64,000 nt of DNA from positions 1 through 64,000 of the forward strand of contig NZ_BMNC01000006.1 in the NCBI RefSeq assembly GCF_014646255.1, in the 5' to 3' direction. Numbering within the stretch: position 1 is the stretch's first letter; the number at the start of each line of letters is the position of its first letter. The DNA is from Lentzea pudingi (lineage in GTDB: Bacteria; Actinomycetota; Actinomycetes; Mycobacteriales; Pseudonocardiaceae). The position numbers were made by a program, and so were the translations under genes. Below are positions 25,551 to 33,883 of this stretch, one piece after another. Below the pieces are notes generated by a model. The model was not told the DNA's origin and searched no databases. It saw only the letters and a program-made list of their open reading frames with translations.

Positions 25551-26201
25551 GTGTCTGAGTTCGCCGAGGTCCTCGAAGCACTGCGCAGGGTGCGCGGGAT
25601 CAACCCGTTCTTCGCCCTCGACGTGGGCCGTCCGGACGACTCCTGGCTCCCGGGAACGGCACTTCTGGAAGGCCCGGCGCTCGGAAACACGATCGACGCC
25701 ATCGCGATCCGGTACAAAGCGGAAGAACCACGCGTCGCCGCCAGCCTGTTCTTCCTCAGTTACACGGCAAGGCTGCTCAGCCCGCTCACGGCCGCGAACA
25801 TCCCGATCGACGTGCGGCCGGAGAACCTGTGGTGGCAGCACCACGTCACGAACGGCCTGAGCGTCCGCATCGACCAGCCACGACTGGGCCCGCCCGCCGC
25901 CGAGGCGCTCGCCCCCGTGGTGGAGGCGGTGCAAGTCGTCACCCCGGTGGCGAGTGGCCTGCTGTGGGGCAACGCGATGTCGAACGTCGCGGGCGCGCTC
26001 AAAATGGTTGTCCGCGCACGCATGCTCACCGCGGAGGAAGCGGAAGAACGCGGCGAACGGCTCATGAGCGCGCCGCCGTTCGAACAGGCGGGAGAATTCC
26101 TGACATTTCCCGGCGAGGTCACGTTCCGGCGTCGGTCGTGTTGTCTTTATTACCGCGTCGCCGCAGGTGGGAAGTGTGGCGACTGTCCACTCGTGAAGTG
26201 A
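25551..26201 (+). CDS. Ferric reductase, FhuF-like, 2Fe-2S
   Basis: 216 residues. The C-terminal cysteine set RRSCCLYYRVAAGGKCGDCPL (read as CC, ten residues, C, two residues, C) is the FhuF iron-sulfur ligand pattern. These proteins reduce ferric siderophores in the cytosol to release iron. The N-terminal helical domain shows no transmembrane segment. Start GTG 25551 lies eight bases after TAGCGT (25537-25542), so the transcript is probably leaderless. Its neighbours, a B12 riboswitch and CbtBA, suggest a metal-acquisition patch. Confidence 0.88.
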   Translation: MSEFAEVLEALRRVRGINPFFALDVGRPDDSWLPGTALLEGPALGNTIDAIAIRYKAEEPRVAASLFFLSYTARLLSPLTAANIPIDVRPENLWWQHHVTNGLSVRIDQPRLGPPAAEALAPVVEAVQVVTPVASGLLWGNAMSNVAGALKMVVRARMLTAEEAEERGERLMSAPPFEQAGEFLTFPGEVTFRRRSCCLYYRVAAGGKCGDCPLVK

Positions 26202-26249
26202 GCAACGCAACAACTCTTATGGCCGGTTGTGCATAACCCGCCGCTCAAC

Positions 26250-26418
26250 TTACGGTGCACCCGCCGCAGTGACGGGAAGCCGGTGAGAATCCGGCGCGGT
26301 CCTCGCCACTGTGACCGGGAAGCGATCCCCGCCGAGCACGTCACTGGTCCCCGCCGGGACTGGGAAGACGCGGGGGCAGCGTTGATCCGGGAGTCAGGAG
26401 ACCGGCTGCGGCGCCGCA
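26250..26418 (+). ncRNA. Cobalamin riboswitch
   Basis: The stretch has the landmarks of the cobalamin aptamer: a GGTGCACCCGCCG start, ACGGGAAGCCGGTGAGAATC, the B12-box region TCGCCACTGTGACCGGGAAG, and the closing GGAGTCAGGAGACCGGC. It ends about 40 bases before cbtB. Binding of adenosyl- or related cobalamin should hide the cbtB ribosome site (GGAGGAG at 26444-26450) or end transcription, so that cobalt uptake is shut when B12 is plentiful. Confidence 0.95.
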
Positions 26419-26456
26419 AGGAGAGTTGACTTCCACGAGGTATGGAGGAGCCCGTC

Positions 26457-26645
26457 ATGACGAGCCCCGCAGCAAGCCTGTCCGCCGTCCGCGTGCCCAA
26501 ATGGGCCTTCGCCGTTTCTTTGCTCGGCCTGATCGTCACTTACCTGGTCCTGCAGGAGAACGGCCTCGCGCTCGGCGCGGGTTCCGAGTTGCTGCACGAG
26601 TTCTTCCACGACGGCCGTCACGCCCTCGGCGTCCCCTGCCACTGA
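26457..26645 (+). CDS. cbtB: Cobalt transporter subunit CbtB (proposed)
   Basis: 62 residues, one membrane helix (KWAFAVSLLGLIVTYLVLQE) and the His-rich end HEFFHDGRHALGVPCH that marks CbtB and probably binds Co2+. The start ATG 26457 is chosen over ATG 26442 because GGAGGAG lies seven bases upstream. It is directly under the cobalamin riboswitch and precedes cbtA by 22 bases. Confidence 0.92.
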   Translation: MTSPAASLSAVRVPKWAFAVSLLGLIVTYLVLQENGLALGAGSELLHEFFHDGRHALGVPCH

Positions 26646-26667
26646 TCCGATCGAGCGGATCAAGCAG

Positions 26668-27423
26668 ATGGTGACGTACAAGTCCCTTGCCCTGCGCGGG
26701 ATCGCGGCCGGCGGTATCGCCGGTGTCGCCTCCGCGCTGGTGCAGCTCCTGGTGACCGAGATCCCGATTCGTGCCGCGCTCGCGGTCGAGGAAGCTCGCG
26801 CACCCGCCGGTGAACAAGCCGGCCATTCCCACGGTGGTGAGGACGAGCTCGTCAGCCGCGGCGCCCAGATCGTCGGCGGCATGCTCGGCGTGGTGATCGT
26901 CGGCATCGCCGTGGGCCTGGTGTTCGCCACGGCCTACGCGCTGTCGAAGCGCTGGTTCGCCGGCAGCTCGCCGTTCACCCGCAGCTTCGCGTTCGGTGCC
27001 GCGGTGTTCGGTGCCGTGGCGCTGCTGCCGTGGCTCAAGTACCCGGCCAACCCGCCTGCCGTGGGCGACCCGGAGACGGTGAACTACCGGACCGCGCTCT
27101 ACCTCGGTGTGGTGGTGGCCGGCCTGGTGATCGTGTGGGCCGCGAGCTGGCTCGCCGAGCGGTTGCGCGCGCAGTCGCAGCCGGTGCGGACGACGGCCGT
27201 GCTGCTCGCGGTGGCCGCGGCCACCGCGGTGGTGCTGCTGGCGTTCCCCGCGCCGCCGGACACGATCCCCGCGGACATGCCGGTGAACGTGCTGTGGCAG
27301 TTCCGCCTCAGCTCGCTCGCCCAGCTCGCCACGCTCTACGTCGGCATCGGCGTGGTGTTCGGCCTGCTGGTCGACCCGGCCACGCGCAAGGCGGAAGCAC
27401 GCGTGGCCGAGGCCTCCGTCTAG
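26668..27423 (+). CDS. cbtA: Cobalt transporter subunit CbtA (proposed)
   Basis: 251 residues with about six membrane helices and a loop carrying GEQAGHSHGGEDE, a metal-binding His cluster. CbtA and CbtB are a predicted cobalt importer found under B12 riboswitches; transport itself rests on genomic context in the literature. The stop TAG (27421-27423) shares the palindrome CTAG with the stop of the convergent HAD gene. Confidence 0.9.
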   Translation: MVTYKSLALRGIAAGGIAGVASALVQLLVTEIPIRAALAVEEARAPAGEQAGHSHGGEDELVSRGAQIVGGMLGVVIVGIAVGLVFATAYALSKRWFAGSSPFTRSFAFGAAVFGAVALLPWLKYPANPPAVGDPETVNYRTALYLGVVVAGLVIVWAASWLAERLRAQSQPVRTTAVLLAVAAATAVVLLAFPAPPDTIPADMPVNVLWQFRLSSLAQLATLYVGIGVVFGLLVDPATRKAEARVAEASV

Positions 27424-28076
27424 AGGGCCCGCAGGACCTCGGAGTCGACGCCGACGAGGGAGTCGCGGAACACCCGCCGCTCTCCCGTCGGCACCTCGAC
27501 GTCACAGGGCACCACGAGCACGGTGCACCCGGCGGCCACCGCGGCGGCGACACCGGTCGGCGAGTCCTCGATGGCGACGCACCGCGCCGCGTCCACGCCC
27601 AGCAGCCGCGCCGCCTTCAGGTACGGCTCGGGCAGCGGCTTGTTCAGCCCGTCGACCTCGTCGCCGCACACGGTCACGTCGAACAGGTTCCGCCCGATCG
27701 TGTCCAGCGCGACCTCGGTCAGCGACCGCTCGGTCGACGTCACGAGGGCCATCGGCACACCGGACGCGCGCACGGCCTTCAACGCCTCCTGCGCGCCCGG
27801 ACGCCACGGCAGACCGGCGCGGAAGACCTCCTCGGTGCGGCGGGAGATCCACGCGGCGCCGTCGGCCATGTCCGCCTCGGTGGGCTCGATGCCGACGTCG
27901 GCGAACAGCAGGCGCATCGTGGTGGGCACGTTGCTGCCGACCATGCGCTCACGGGTCTCGAGCGTCAGCACCCCACCGAGCTTCTCCGCGTACTCGTAGA
28001 GCGGGATGTCCCACAGCTTCTCGGAGTCCAGCAGCGTCCCGTCCATGTCCCACAGGACAGCGTGCAGGTCAGACAT
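27420..28076 (-). CDS. HAD-superfamily phosphatase
   Basis: 218 residues. Motif I DMDGTLLD, motif II Ser/Thr in ALVTSTERS, Lys of NKPLPEPYL and motif IV IEDSPTGV, with a helical cap between motifs I and II: the beta-phosphoglucomutase-like/sugar or nucleotide phosphatase subclass. ATG 28076 overlaps the metH 3' end by eight bases, so it is probably translated from the metH transcript. Substrate unknown. Its stop and that of cbtA fall on the same CTAG. Confidence 0.9.
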   Translation of the reverse strand: MSDLHAVLWDMDGTLLDSEKLWDIPLYEYAEKLGGVLTLETRERMVGSNVPTTMRLLFADVGIEPTEADMADGAAWISRRTEEVFRAGLPWRPGAQEALKAVRASGVPMALVTSTERSLTEVALDTIGRNLFDVTVCGDEVDGLNKPLPEPYLKAARLLGVDAARCVAIEDSPTGVAAAVAAGCTVLVVPCDVEVPTGERRVFRDSLVGVDSEVLRAL

Positions 28077-31000
28077 TGAAGTACTTCGCCTCCGGATGGT
28101 GCGCCACGAAGGCGTCGGTGGACTGTTCCGGGTGGAGCTGGAGTTCCTCGGACAGGGTGACCCCGATGCGGGACGGGTCGAGGAGCTCGACGACGCGCCT
28201 GCGGTCTTCCATCTCGGGGCAGGCGCCGTAGCCGAACGAGTAACGGGCGCCGCGGTAGCCGAGCTCGAAGTACTCCTCGACGGCGGCGGGGTCTTCGGCG
28301 GCGACGGTGCCGCCGGTGGGCCAGACGAGTTCCTCGCGGACCCGCTTGTGCCAGTACTCGGCCAGCGCTTCGGTGAGCTGGACCCCCAGTCCGTGGACTT
28401 CCAGGTACTCACGATACGCGTTCTCGGCGAACAGTTCGTTCGCGTGGTCGGCAATCGGCTGGCCCATCGTCACCAGGTGGAACGCGATCACGTCGACCTC
28501 GCCGGCCTCCCTCGCCCGCCAGAAGTCGGCCAGGCACAGCCGCCGATCCCTTTTCTGGCGCGGAAAACTGAACCGGAAGCGCTCGGCCGCGTCCACCGAG
28601 GGCTCTTGCAAGATGACCAGATCGTCGCCGTCGGAGACGCACGGGAAGTAGCCGTAGACGACGGCGGCATGGGCAAGAACACCTTCCGTGGCAAGGCGAT
28701 CCATCCAGTACCGCAGCCGCGGCCTGCCCTCGGTCTCGACCAGCTCGTCGTAGGTCGGGCCGCTACCGCGCGCGCCCTTCAGGCCCCACTGGCCCATGAA
28801 CGTCGCCCGCTCGTCCAGCAACGCGCTGTAGTCCGCGACCGGGATGCCCTTCACCACGCGGCTGCCCCAGAACGGCGGCACCGGGATCGGGTTGTCCGCC
28901 GCCACGTCGGAGCGGCCGGTCACGACTTCTTCTTCCCCCGCAACGGCTTTGCGCGCCGCCGCGATCCTCAGCGACCGTTCGCGGCGGGCCCTGCGCTCCA
29001 GCACCTTCGCCTGGGCCTCGGAATCCACCAGCGGGGTCTCGCCGCGCTTGGCCGCCATGATCGCGTCCATCAACCGCAGGCCCTCGAAGGCATCGCGGGC
29101 GTAGCGGACGTCGCCGAAGTACATCTCCGTCAGGTCGTTCTCGACGTACGCGCGCGTCAGGGCCGCACCGCCCAGCAACACCGGCCACCGCGCGGCGACA
29201 CCCCGGGAGTTCATCTCCTCGAGGTTCTCCTTCATGATCACGGTCGACTTGACCAGCAGGCCGGACATGCCGATCGCGTCCGCGCGGTGTTCCTCCGCGG
29301 CCTCCAGGATCGTGGTGATCGGCTGCTTGATGCCGATGTTCACGACCTCGTAGCCGTTGTTGGACAGGATGATGTCGACGAGGTTCTTGCCGATGTCGTG
29401 GACGTCGCCCTTCACGGTGGCGAGCACGATCCGGCCCTTGCCGCCGTCGTCGGACCGTTCCATGTGCGGTTCGAGGTGCGCGACGGCGGTCTTCATGACC
29501 TCCGCGGACTGCAGCACGAACGGCAGCTGCATCTGGCCGGAGCCGAAGAGCTCGCCGACGGTCTTCATGCCCGCGAGCAACGTGTCGTTGATGATCTGCA
29601 ACGCCGGGCGCTCGTCCAGGGCGGCGTCGAGGTCGGCCTCCAGGCCGTTGCGCTCGCCGTCGACGATGCGGCGCTGCAGGCGTTCGAACAACGGCAGCGC
29701 GGCCAGCTCCTGAGCACGCGTCGCGGAGTTCGACTTCGTCGTGACGCCCTCGAACAGCTCCATGAGCTTCTGCAACGGGTCGTAGCCCTCGCGGCGGCGG
29801 TCGTAGACCAGGTCCAGCGCCACCGCGCGTTGTTCGTCGGGGATGCGCGCCATCGGCACGATCTTGGACGCGTGCACGATCGCGGTGTCGAGGCCCGCCT
29901 GCACGCATTCGTGCAGGAACACGGAGTTCAGCACCTGACGCGCGGCGGGGTTGAGTCCGAAGGAGACGTTCGACAGGCCCAGAGTCGTTTGCACGGAAGG
30001 AAAACGGCGCTTGAGCTCACGGATCGCCTCGATCGTCTCGATCGCGTCGCGGCGCACCTCCTCCTGGCCGGTGGAGATCGGGAACGTCAGGCAGTCGACG
30101 ATGATGTCGTTGACCCGCATGCCCCAGTGGGAAGTCAGGTCCTCGATCAGCCGGCTGGCGACGCGGACCTTCCACTCGGCCGTGCGGGCCTGGCCCTCCT
30201 CGTCGATGCACAGCGCCACCACGGCCGCGCCGTGCTCGGAGACGAGCCGCATGATCTTCTGGAACCGGGAGTCCGGGCCGTCACCGTCCTCGTAGTTGAC
30301 GGAGTTGACCGCGCACCGGCCGCCGAGGCACTCCAGACCGGCCTGCAGCACCCCCAGTTCGGTGGAGTCGAGCATGATCGGCAACGTCGACGCGGTGGCC
30401 AGGCGGGTGGCGAGCGCGCGCATGTCCGCCTCACCGTCGCGACCCACGTAGTCGATGCACAGGTCGATCAGGTGGGCGCCCTCGCGCGTCTGGTCGCGCG
30501 CGATCTCGACGCAGTCCTCCCACTTCTCCGCCAGCATCGCCTCGCGGAACGCCTTGGAGCCGTTGGCGTTCGTGCGCTCGCCGATCATCAGCACCGAGGC
30601 GTCCTGCTTGAACGGGACGGCCTGGTACAGAGAGAACACTCCGGGTTCCGGCCTCGGCCGCCGCGACGACGGGCCCAGGTCGCGCACCGCCTCGGCCACC
30701 TGGCGCAGGTGCTCGGACGTCGTGCCGCAGCAGCCACCGACGAGCCGCGCACCGAACTCACGAACGAACCCGGCCAGCGCCTGGGCCAACTCCTCCGGCG
30801 ACAACGGATACACCGCGCCGTGCGGCCCCAGTTCCGGCAGACCGGCGTTCGGCATCACCGACAACGGGATGCGCGCGTGCTTCGAGAGCGTCCGCAGGTG
30901 CTCGCTCATCTCGGCAGGGCCGGTGGCGCAGTTCAGGCCGATCAGGTCGATGCCCAGCGGCTCCAGCGCGGTGAGGGCGGCGCCGATCTCCGAGCCCAGC

Positions 31001-31608
31001 AGCATCGTGCCGGTCGTCTCGACGGTCACCTGGGCGATGATCGGGACGAACCGGCCCTCCGCGGCCATCGCCCGCTTGGCGCCGATGACGGACGCCTTGG
31101 TCTGCAGCAGGTCCTGCGAGGTCTCGACGACGACCGCGTCCACGCCGCCGACGAGCAGGCCCTTGCACTGCTCCTGGTAGGCGTCGCGCAACGTCGCATA
31201 GGGAGCGTGGCCGAGCGTCGGCAGCTTGGTTCCCGGGCCGACCGACCCGAGCACGAACCGGGGCTGCCTGGAGGTGCTGAACTCGTCCGCGACCTCGCGT
31301 GCGAGCGCCGCGCCGCGTTCGGACAGGTGGAAGATCTGGTCCGGAATGTCGTACTCGGCCAGGTTCGCGAGGTTCGCGCCGAACGTGTTCGTCTCCACGG
31401 CGTCACAACCGGCTTCGAGATAACCGCGGTGCACGGCCTTCACGACGTCCGGACGGGTGACGTTGAGGATCTCGTTGCAGCCCTCCAGACCGGTGAAGTC
31501 GTTGAGGGAGAGGTCAGCGGCCTGGAGCATGGTGCCCATGGCCCCGTCAGCGACCACGACCCGGCTCACCAGCGCTTCCAGCAACGGCGACGCTCCGCGA
31601 TCACGCAT
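28069..31608 (-). CDS. metH: Cobalamin-dependent methionine synthase
   Basis: 1179 residues. Transfers methyl from methyl-tetrahydrofolate to homocysteine via methylcobalamin. The order is the homocysteine module (DGAMGTMLQ, LNCATGP and the zinc site GGCCGTTSEHL), the folate module (MIGERTNANGSKAF, NSVNYEDGD), the cobalamin module with DVHDIGKNLV and SGLLVKS, and the reactivation domain near the C terminus. A TAGGCT box six bases before ATG 31608 (minus strand 31620-31615) suggests a leaderless mRNA. There is no riboswitch here; B12 supply is controlled at cbtBA. In mycobacteria metH is next to a PAC2 gene too. Confidence 0.97.
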   Translation of the reverse strand: MRDRGASPLLEALVSRVVVADGAMGTMLQAADLSLNDFTGLEGCNEILNVTRPDVVKAVHRGYLEAGCDAVETNTFGANLANLAEYDIPDQIFHLSERGAALAREVADEFSTSRQPRFVLGSVGPGTKLPTLGHAPYATLRDAYQEQCKGLLVGGVDAVVVETSQDLLQTKASVIGAKRAMAAEGRFVPIIAQVTVETTGTMLLGSEIGAALTALEPLGIDLIGLNCATGPAEMSEHLRTLSKHARIPLSVMPNAGLPELGPHGAVYPLSPEELAQALAGFVREFGARLVGGCCGTTSEHLRQVAEAVRDLGPSSRRPRPEPGVFSLYQAVPFKQDASVLMIGERTNANGSKAFREAMLAEKWEDCVEIARDQTREGAHLIDLCIDYVGRDGEADMRALATRLATASTLPIMLDSTELGVLQAGLECLGGRCAVNSVNYEDGDGPDSRFQKIMRLVSEHGAAVVALCIDEEGQARTAEWKVRVASRLIEDLTSHWGMRVNDIIVDCLTFPISTGQEEVRRDAIETIEAIRELKRRFPSVQTTLGLSNVSFGLNPAARQVLNSVFLHECVQAGLDTAIVHASKIVPMARIPDEQRAVALDLVYDRRREGYDPLQKLMELFEGVTTKSNSATRAQELAALPLFERLQRRIVDGERNGLEADLDAALDERPALQIINDTLLAGMKTVGELFGSGQMQLPFVLQSAEVMKTAVAHLEPHMERSDDGGKGRIVLATVKGDVHDIGKNLVDIILSNNGYEVVNIGIKQPITTILEAAEEHRADAIGMSGLLVKSTVIMKENLEEMNSRGVAARWPVLLGGAALTRAYVENDLTEMYFGDVRYARDAFEGLRLMDAIMAAKRGETPLVDSEAQAKVLERRARRERSLRIAAARKAVAGEEEVVTGRSDVAADNPIPVPPFWGSRVVKGIPVADYSALLDERATFMGQWGLKGARGSGPTYDELVETEGRPRLRYWMDRLATEGVLAHAAVVYGYFPCVSDGDDLVILQEPSVDAAERFRFSFPRQKRDRRLCLADFWRAREAGEVDVIAFHLVTMGQPIADHANELFAENAYREYLEVHGLGVQLTEALAEYWHKRVREELVWPTGGTVAAEDPAAVEEYFELGYRGARYSFGYGACPEMEDRRRVVELLDPSRIGVTLSEELQLHPEQSTDAFVAHHPEAKYFNV

Positions 31609-31656
31609 GGGCCAAGCCTACGATGAGTTGACCGGCCGAACCCGTAGTCTGGCGCG

Positions 31657-32556
31657 GTGAACGATCCGTCCCAGGAATCCCCGACCCCCTCGAACCCGCG
31701 CATCCCGCTCACGGCTCCGATCATGGTCTGTGCGTTCGAAGGCTGGAACGACGCCGGCGACGCCGCCAGCACCGCGATCGAGCACCTGCAACTCACCTGG
31801 GACGCCACCCCGCTCGCCGAGATCGACCCGGACGACTACTACGACTTCCAGGTGACGCGCCCGAGCGTGCGCATGGTCGACGGGGTCACCCGCAGGGTCG
31901 ACTGGCCGACGACGCGGCTGTCGGTGTGCCGGCCTCCCGGTTCTGACGTGGACGTGATCCTCGTGCACGGCATCGAGCCGAACATGCGGTGGCGCAAGTT
32001 CGCCTCCGAACTGCTGGGCCACATCGACGCCCTCGGGGTGACGACGGTGGTGACGCTGGGCGCGTTGCTCATGGACACGCCCCACACCCGTCCGGTACCG
32101 GTGACCGGCACGGCCTACGACGCGGACGCCGCCGAGAAGTTCGGTCTGGAGCACTCGAAGTACGAGGGCCCGACGGGCATCGTCGGCGTGTTCCAGGACG
32201 CGTGCGTGCAGGCGGGCATCCCGGCGATCTCGTTCTGGGCCGCCGTGCCGCACTACGTCTCGCAGCCGCCCTCCCCCAAGGCCACGCTGGCCCTGCTGCA
32301 CCGGGTCGAGGAGGTCCTCGACATCGAGGTCCCGCTCGGCGCGCTGCCGGAACAGGCCGAGGAGTGGGAGCGCACGGTCACCGAGATGGCCGACGAGGAC
32401 GAGGACGTGCGCAACTACGTGCGTGCCCTCGAGGAGCGCGGCGACGCGGCCATGCAGATCACCGAGGCGTCGGGTGACGACATCGCCGCGGAGTTCGAGC
32501 GCTACCTGCGCCGCCGCGGCCGTGGTCCGGGCTGGCCGTCCGCCGGTCCGCGCTAG
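31657..32556 (+). CDS. PAC2 family protein
   Basis: 299 residues, related to eukaryotic proteasome assembly chaperone 2. Typical pieces are PIMVCAFEGWNDAGDAAS, the DDYYDFQVTRPSVR segment, VILVHGIEPNMRW and GVFQDACVQAGIPAISFWAAVPHYV. In actinobacteria the role is unproved; a trimeric structure is known for one member, and a link with the proteasome is not shown. Start GTG 31657 lies six bases after TAGTCT (31645-31650), a leaderless layout. The gene diverges from metH. Confidence 0.9.
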   Translation: MNDPSQESPTPSNPRIPLTAPIMVCAFEGWNDAGDAASTAIEHLQLTWDATPLAEIDPDDYYDFQVTRPSVRMVDGVTRRVDWPTTRLSVCRPPGSDVDVILVHGIEPNMRWRKFASELLGHIDALGVTTVVTLGALLMDTPHTRPVPVTGTAYDADAAEKFGLEHSKYEGPTGIVGVFQDACVQAGIPAISFWAAVPHYVSQPPSPKATLALLHRVEEVLDIEVPLGALPEQAEEWERTVTEMADEDEDVRNYVRALEERGDAAMQITEASGDDIAAEFERYLRRRGRGPGWPSAGPR

Positions 32557-32578
32557 CGCCACTTCCACGCAGGTCAGG

Positions 32579-32609
32579 AGCCGTCTCGGTGATGTGGACC
32601 GGGACGGCT
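32579..32609 (+). terminator. Hairpin terminator after the PAC2 gene
   Basis: AGCCGTCTCGGT (32579-32590) pairs with ACCGGGACGGCT (32598-32609) with one mismatch and a 7-base loop, 22 bases beyond the PAC2 stop codon. Confidence 0.65.
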
Positions 32610-32722
32610 TCCGGGTGATTCCCGCCCACGGCGACCTCTCGGCCGCAGAAAGTTAGCGACAACAACCACTTTTCGGCGTTCTCCGCCGCTCGCCGCTCTA
32701 GGGTGATCGGCGGAGGTGCCCG

Positions 32723-33883
32723 TTGGGACGGTTGGCACGCGCCGGGTTGTACGCGGGCGCTGTGATCGGGCCGTTCGGCGGCGCCGTGACCACCTCGATC
32801 CTGCCCGAGATCGGCGACAGCTTCGGCCGGTCCGCGGGGTCCGCCGCCTCGACGCTGACGTACTACCTCGTGCCGTTCGCGGTGCTGATGCTGGCCTCCG
32901 GCACGCTCGCGCAGCGCTGGGGTCCACAACGGACTGTCCGGATCGCCTACGTCGCCTACGCGCTGACGTCCGTGCTGGCCGCCTGCTCCTGGACGTTTGA
33001 GCTGCTGCTGGCCTCCCGCGCGTTGCAGGGCGCGGCGAACTCGTTCACGACACCGGTGCTGCTGGCCGTGATCGCCGCGTCGACGCCGAAGGAGAAGCTC
33101 GGCCGGGCGCTGGGGTTGTTCGGGTCCATGCAGGCCGCCGGGCAGACGTCCGCGCCGCTCGTCGGCGGGCTCACCGCCGAGATCGACTGGCGCCTCGCGT
33201 TCGTTGTGATCGCCGTGGTGGCCGCCGGGCTCGCGATCCTCGGCGTGCCGGAGACGGACGGCGAGCCGGAACGCGACGCGAGTCTGCGCAGCGCGTTCGT
33301 GCCGAGCACGCTGCGGCCCGCGCTGATCGCGTTCGTCTGCTGGGGGTGCCTGGGCGGGTTGTCGTTCCTCGTGGCGTTCCGGCTCGACGACGTGTTCGGT
33401 CTTGGCGCCGGGCAACGCGGGCTGCTGCTCACCGGCTTCGGCATCGTCGGGTTCCTGACGGCGCGGCAGATCGGCAAGGCCATCGACCGCTTCGGTGCCG
33501 CCACCACCGTGGTCGTCGGCGCCACGCTGGGCGCGGGACTCGTGGCGGCGGTGGGCACGACGCCGATCGCGGCGGTCGCGGTCGTCGCGTGGGCGCTGAC
33601 CGGGGCCGCCGCGCAGGGCGTGCTGGTGAGCCTCAACGCGCTGGTGCTGCAGAGCGGCAGCGCCAACAGGGGCGGCAGCGTCAGTGTCGTGCAGTCACTG
33701 CGCTTCATGGGCGCCGCCGCGGCCCCGCTGGCGTTCGTGCCGCTCTACCAGTCGCATCCGCTGCCGGCCTTCCTCGTCCCGGCGGCGTTGCTGGTCACCG
33801 TGCCCGCGATCGTCACGTGGTCAGGTCGCGCCGGCGGAACCCGGCGAACCCCGCCACCAGGAGCACCACCGCGACCCCGGTGA
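32723..33883 (+). CDS. MFS transporter
   Basis: 386 residues, twelve predicted membrane helices, drug/H+ antiporter type. The intracellular loop 2-3 motif is recognisable in GTLAQRWGPQRTVRI, and a proline-rich motif C-like segment in LVGGLTAEIDWRLAFV. The start is TTG 32723, with GGAGG six bases upstream and a TAGGGT box at 32699-32704. The last 71 bases overlap the 3' end of the convergent ABC permease gene, so the C-terminal tail (RTPPPGAPPRPR) may be a late extension. Confidence 0.85.
   Translation: MGRLARAGLYAGAVIGPFGGAVTTSILPEIGDSFGRSAGSAASTLTYYLVPFAVLMLASGTLAQRWGPQRTVRIAYVAYALTSVLAACSWTFELLLASRALQGAANSFTTPVLLAVIAASTPKEKLGRALGLFGSMQAAGQTSAPLVGGLTAEIDWRLAFVVIAVVAAGLAILGVPETDGEPERDASLRSAFVPSTLRPALIAFVCWGCLGGLSFLVAFRLDDVFGLGAGQRGLLLTGFGIVGFLTARQIGKAIDRFGAATTVVVGATLGAGLVAAVGTTPIAAVAVVAWALTGAAAQGVLVSLNALVLQSGSANRGGSVSVVQSLRFMGAAAAPLAFVPLYQSHPLPAFLVPAALLVTVPAIVTWSGRAGGTRRTPPPGAPPRPR

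Noticed and set aside
28006..31626. 1206-codon open frame on the plus strand opposite metH
   Set aside because: It is the antisense shadow of metH, produced by high GC at third positions; its product is Arg/His/Val-rich without motifs, while metH has every expected domain.
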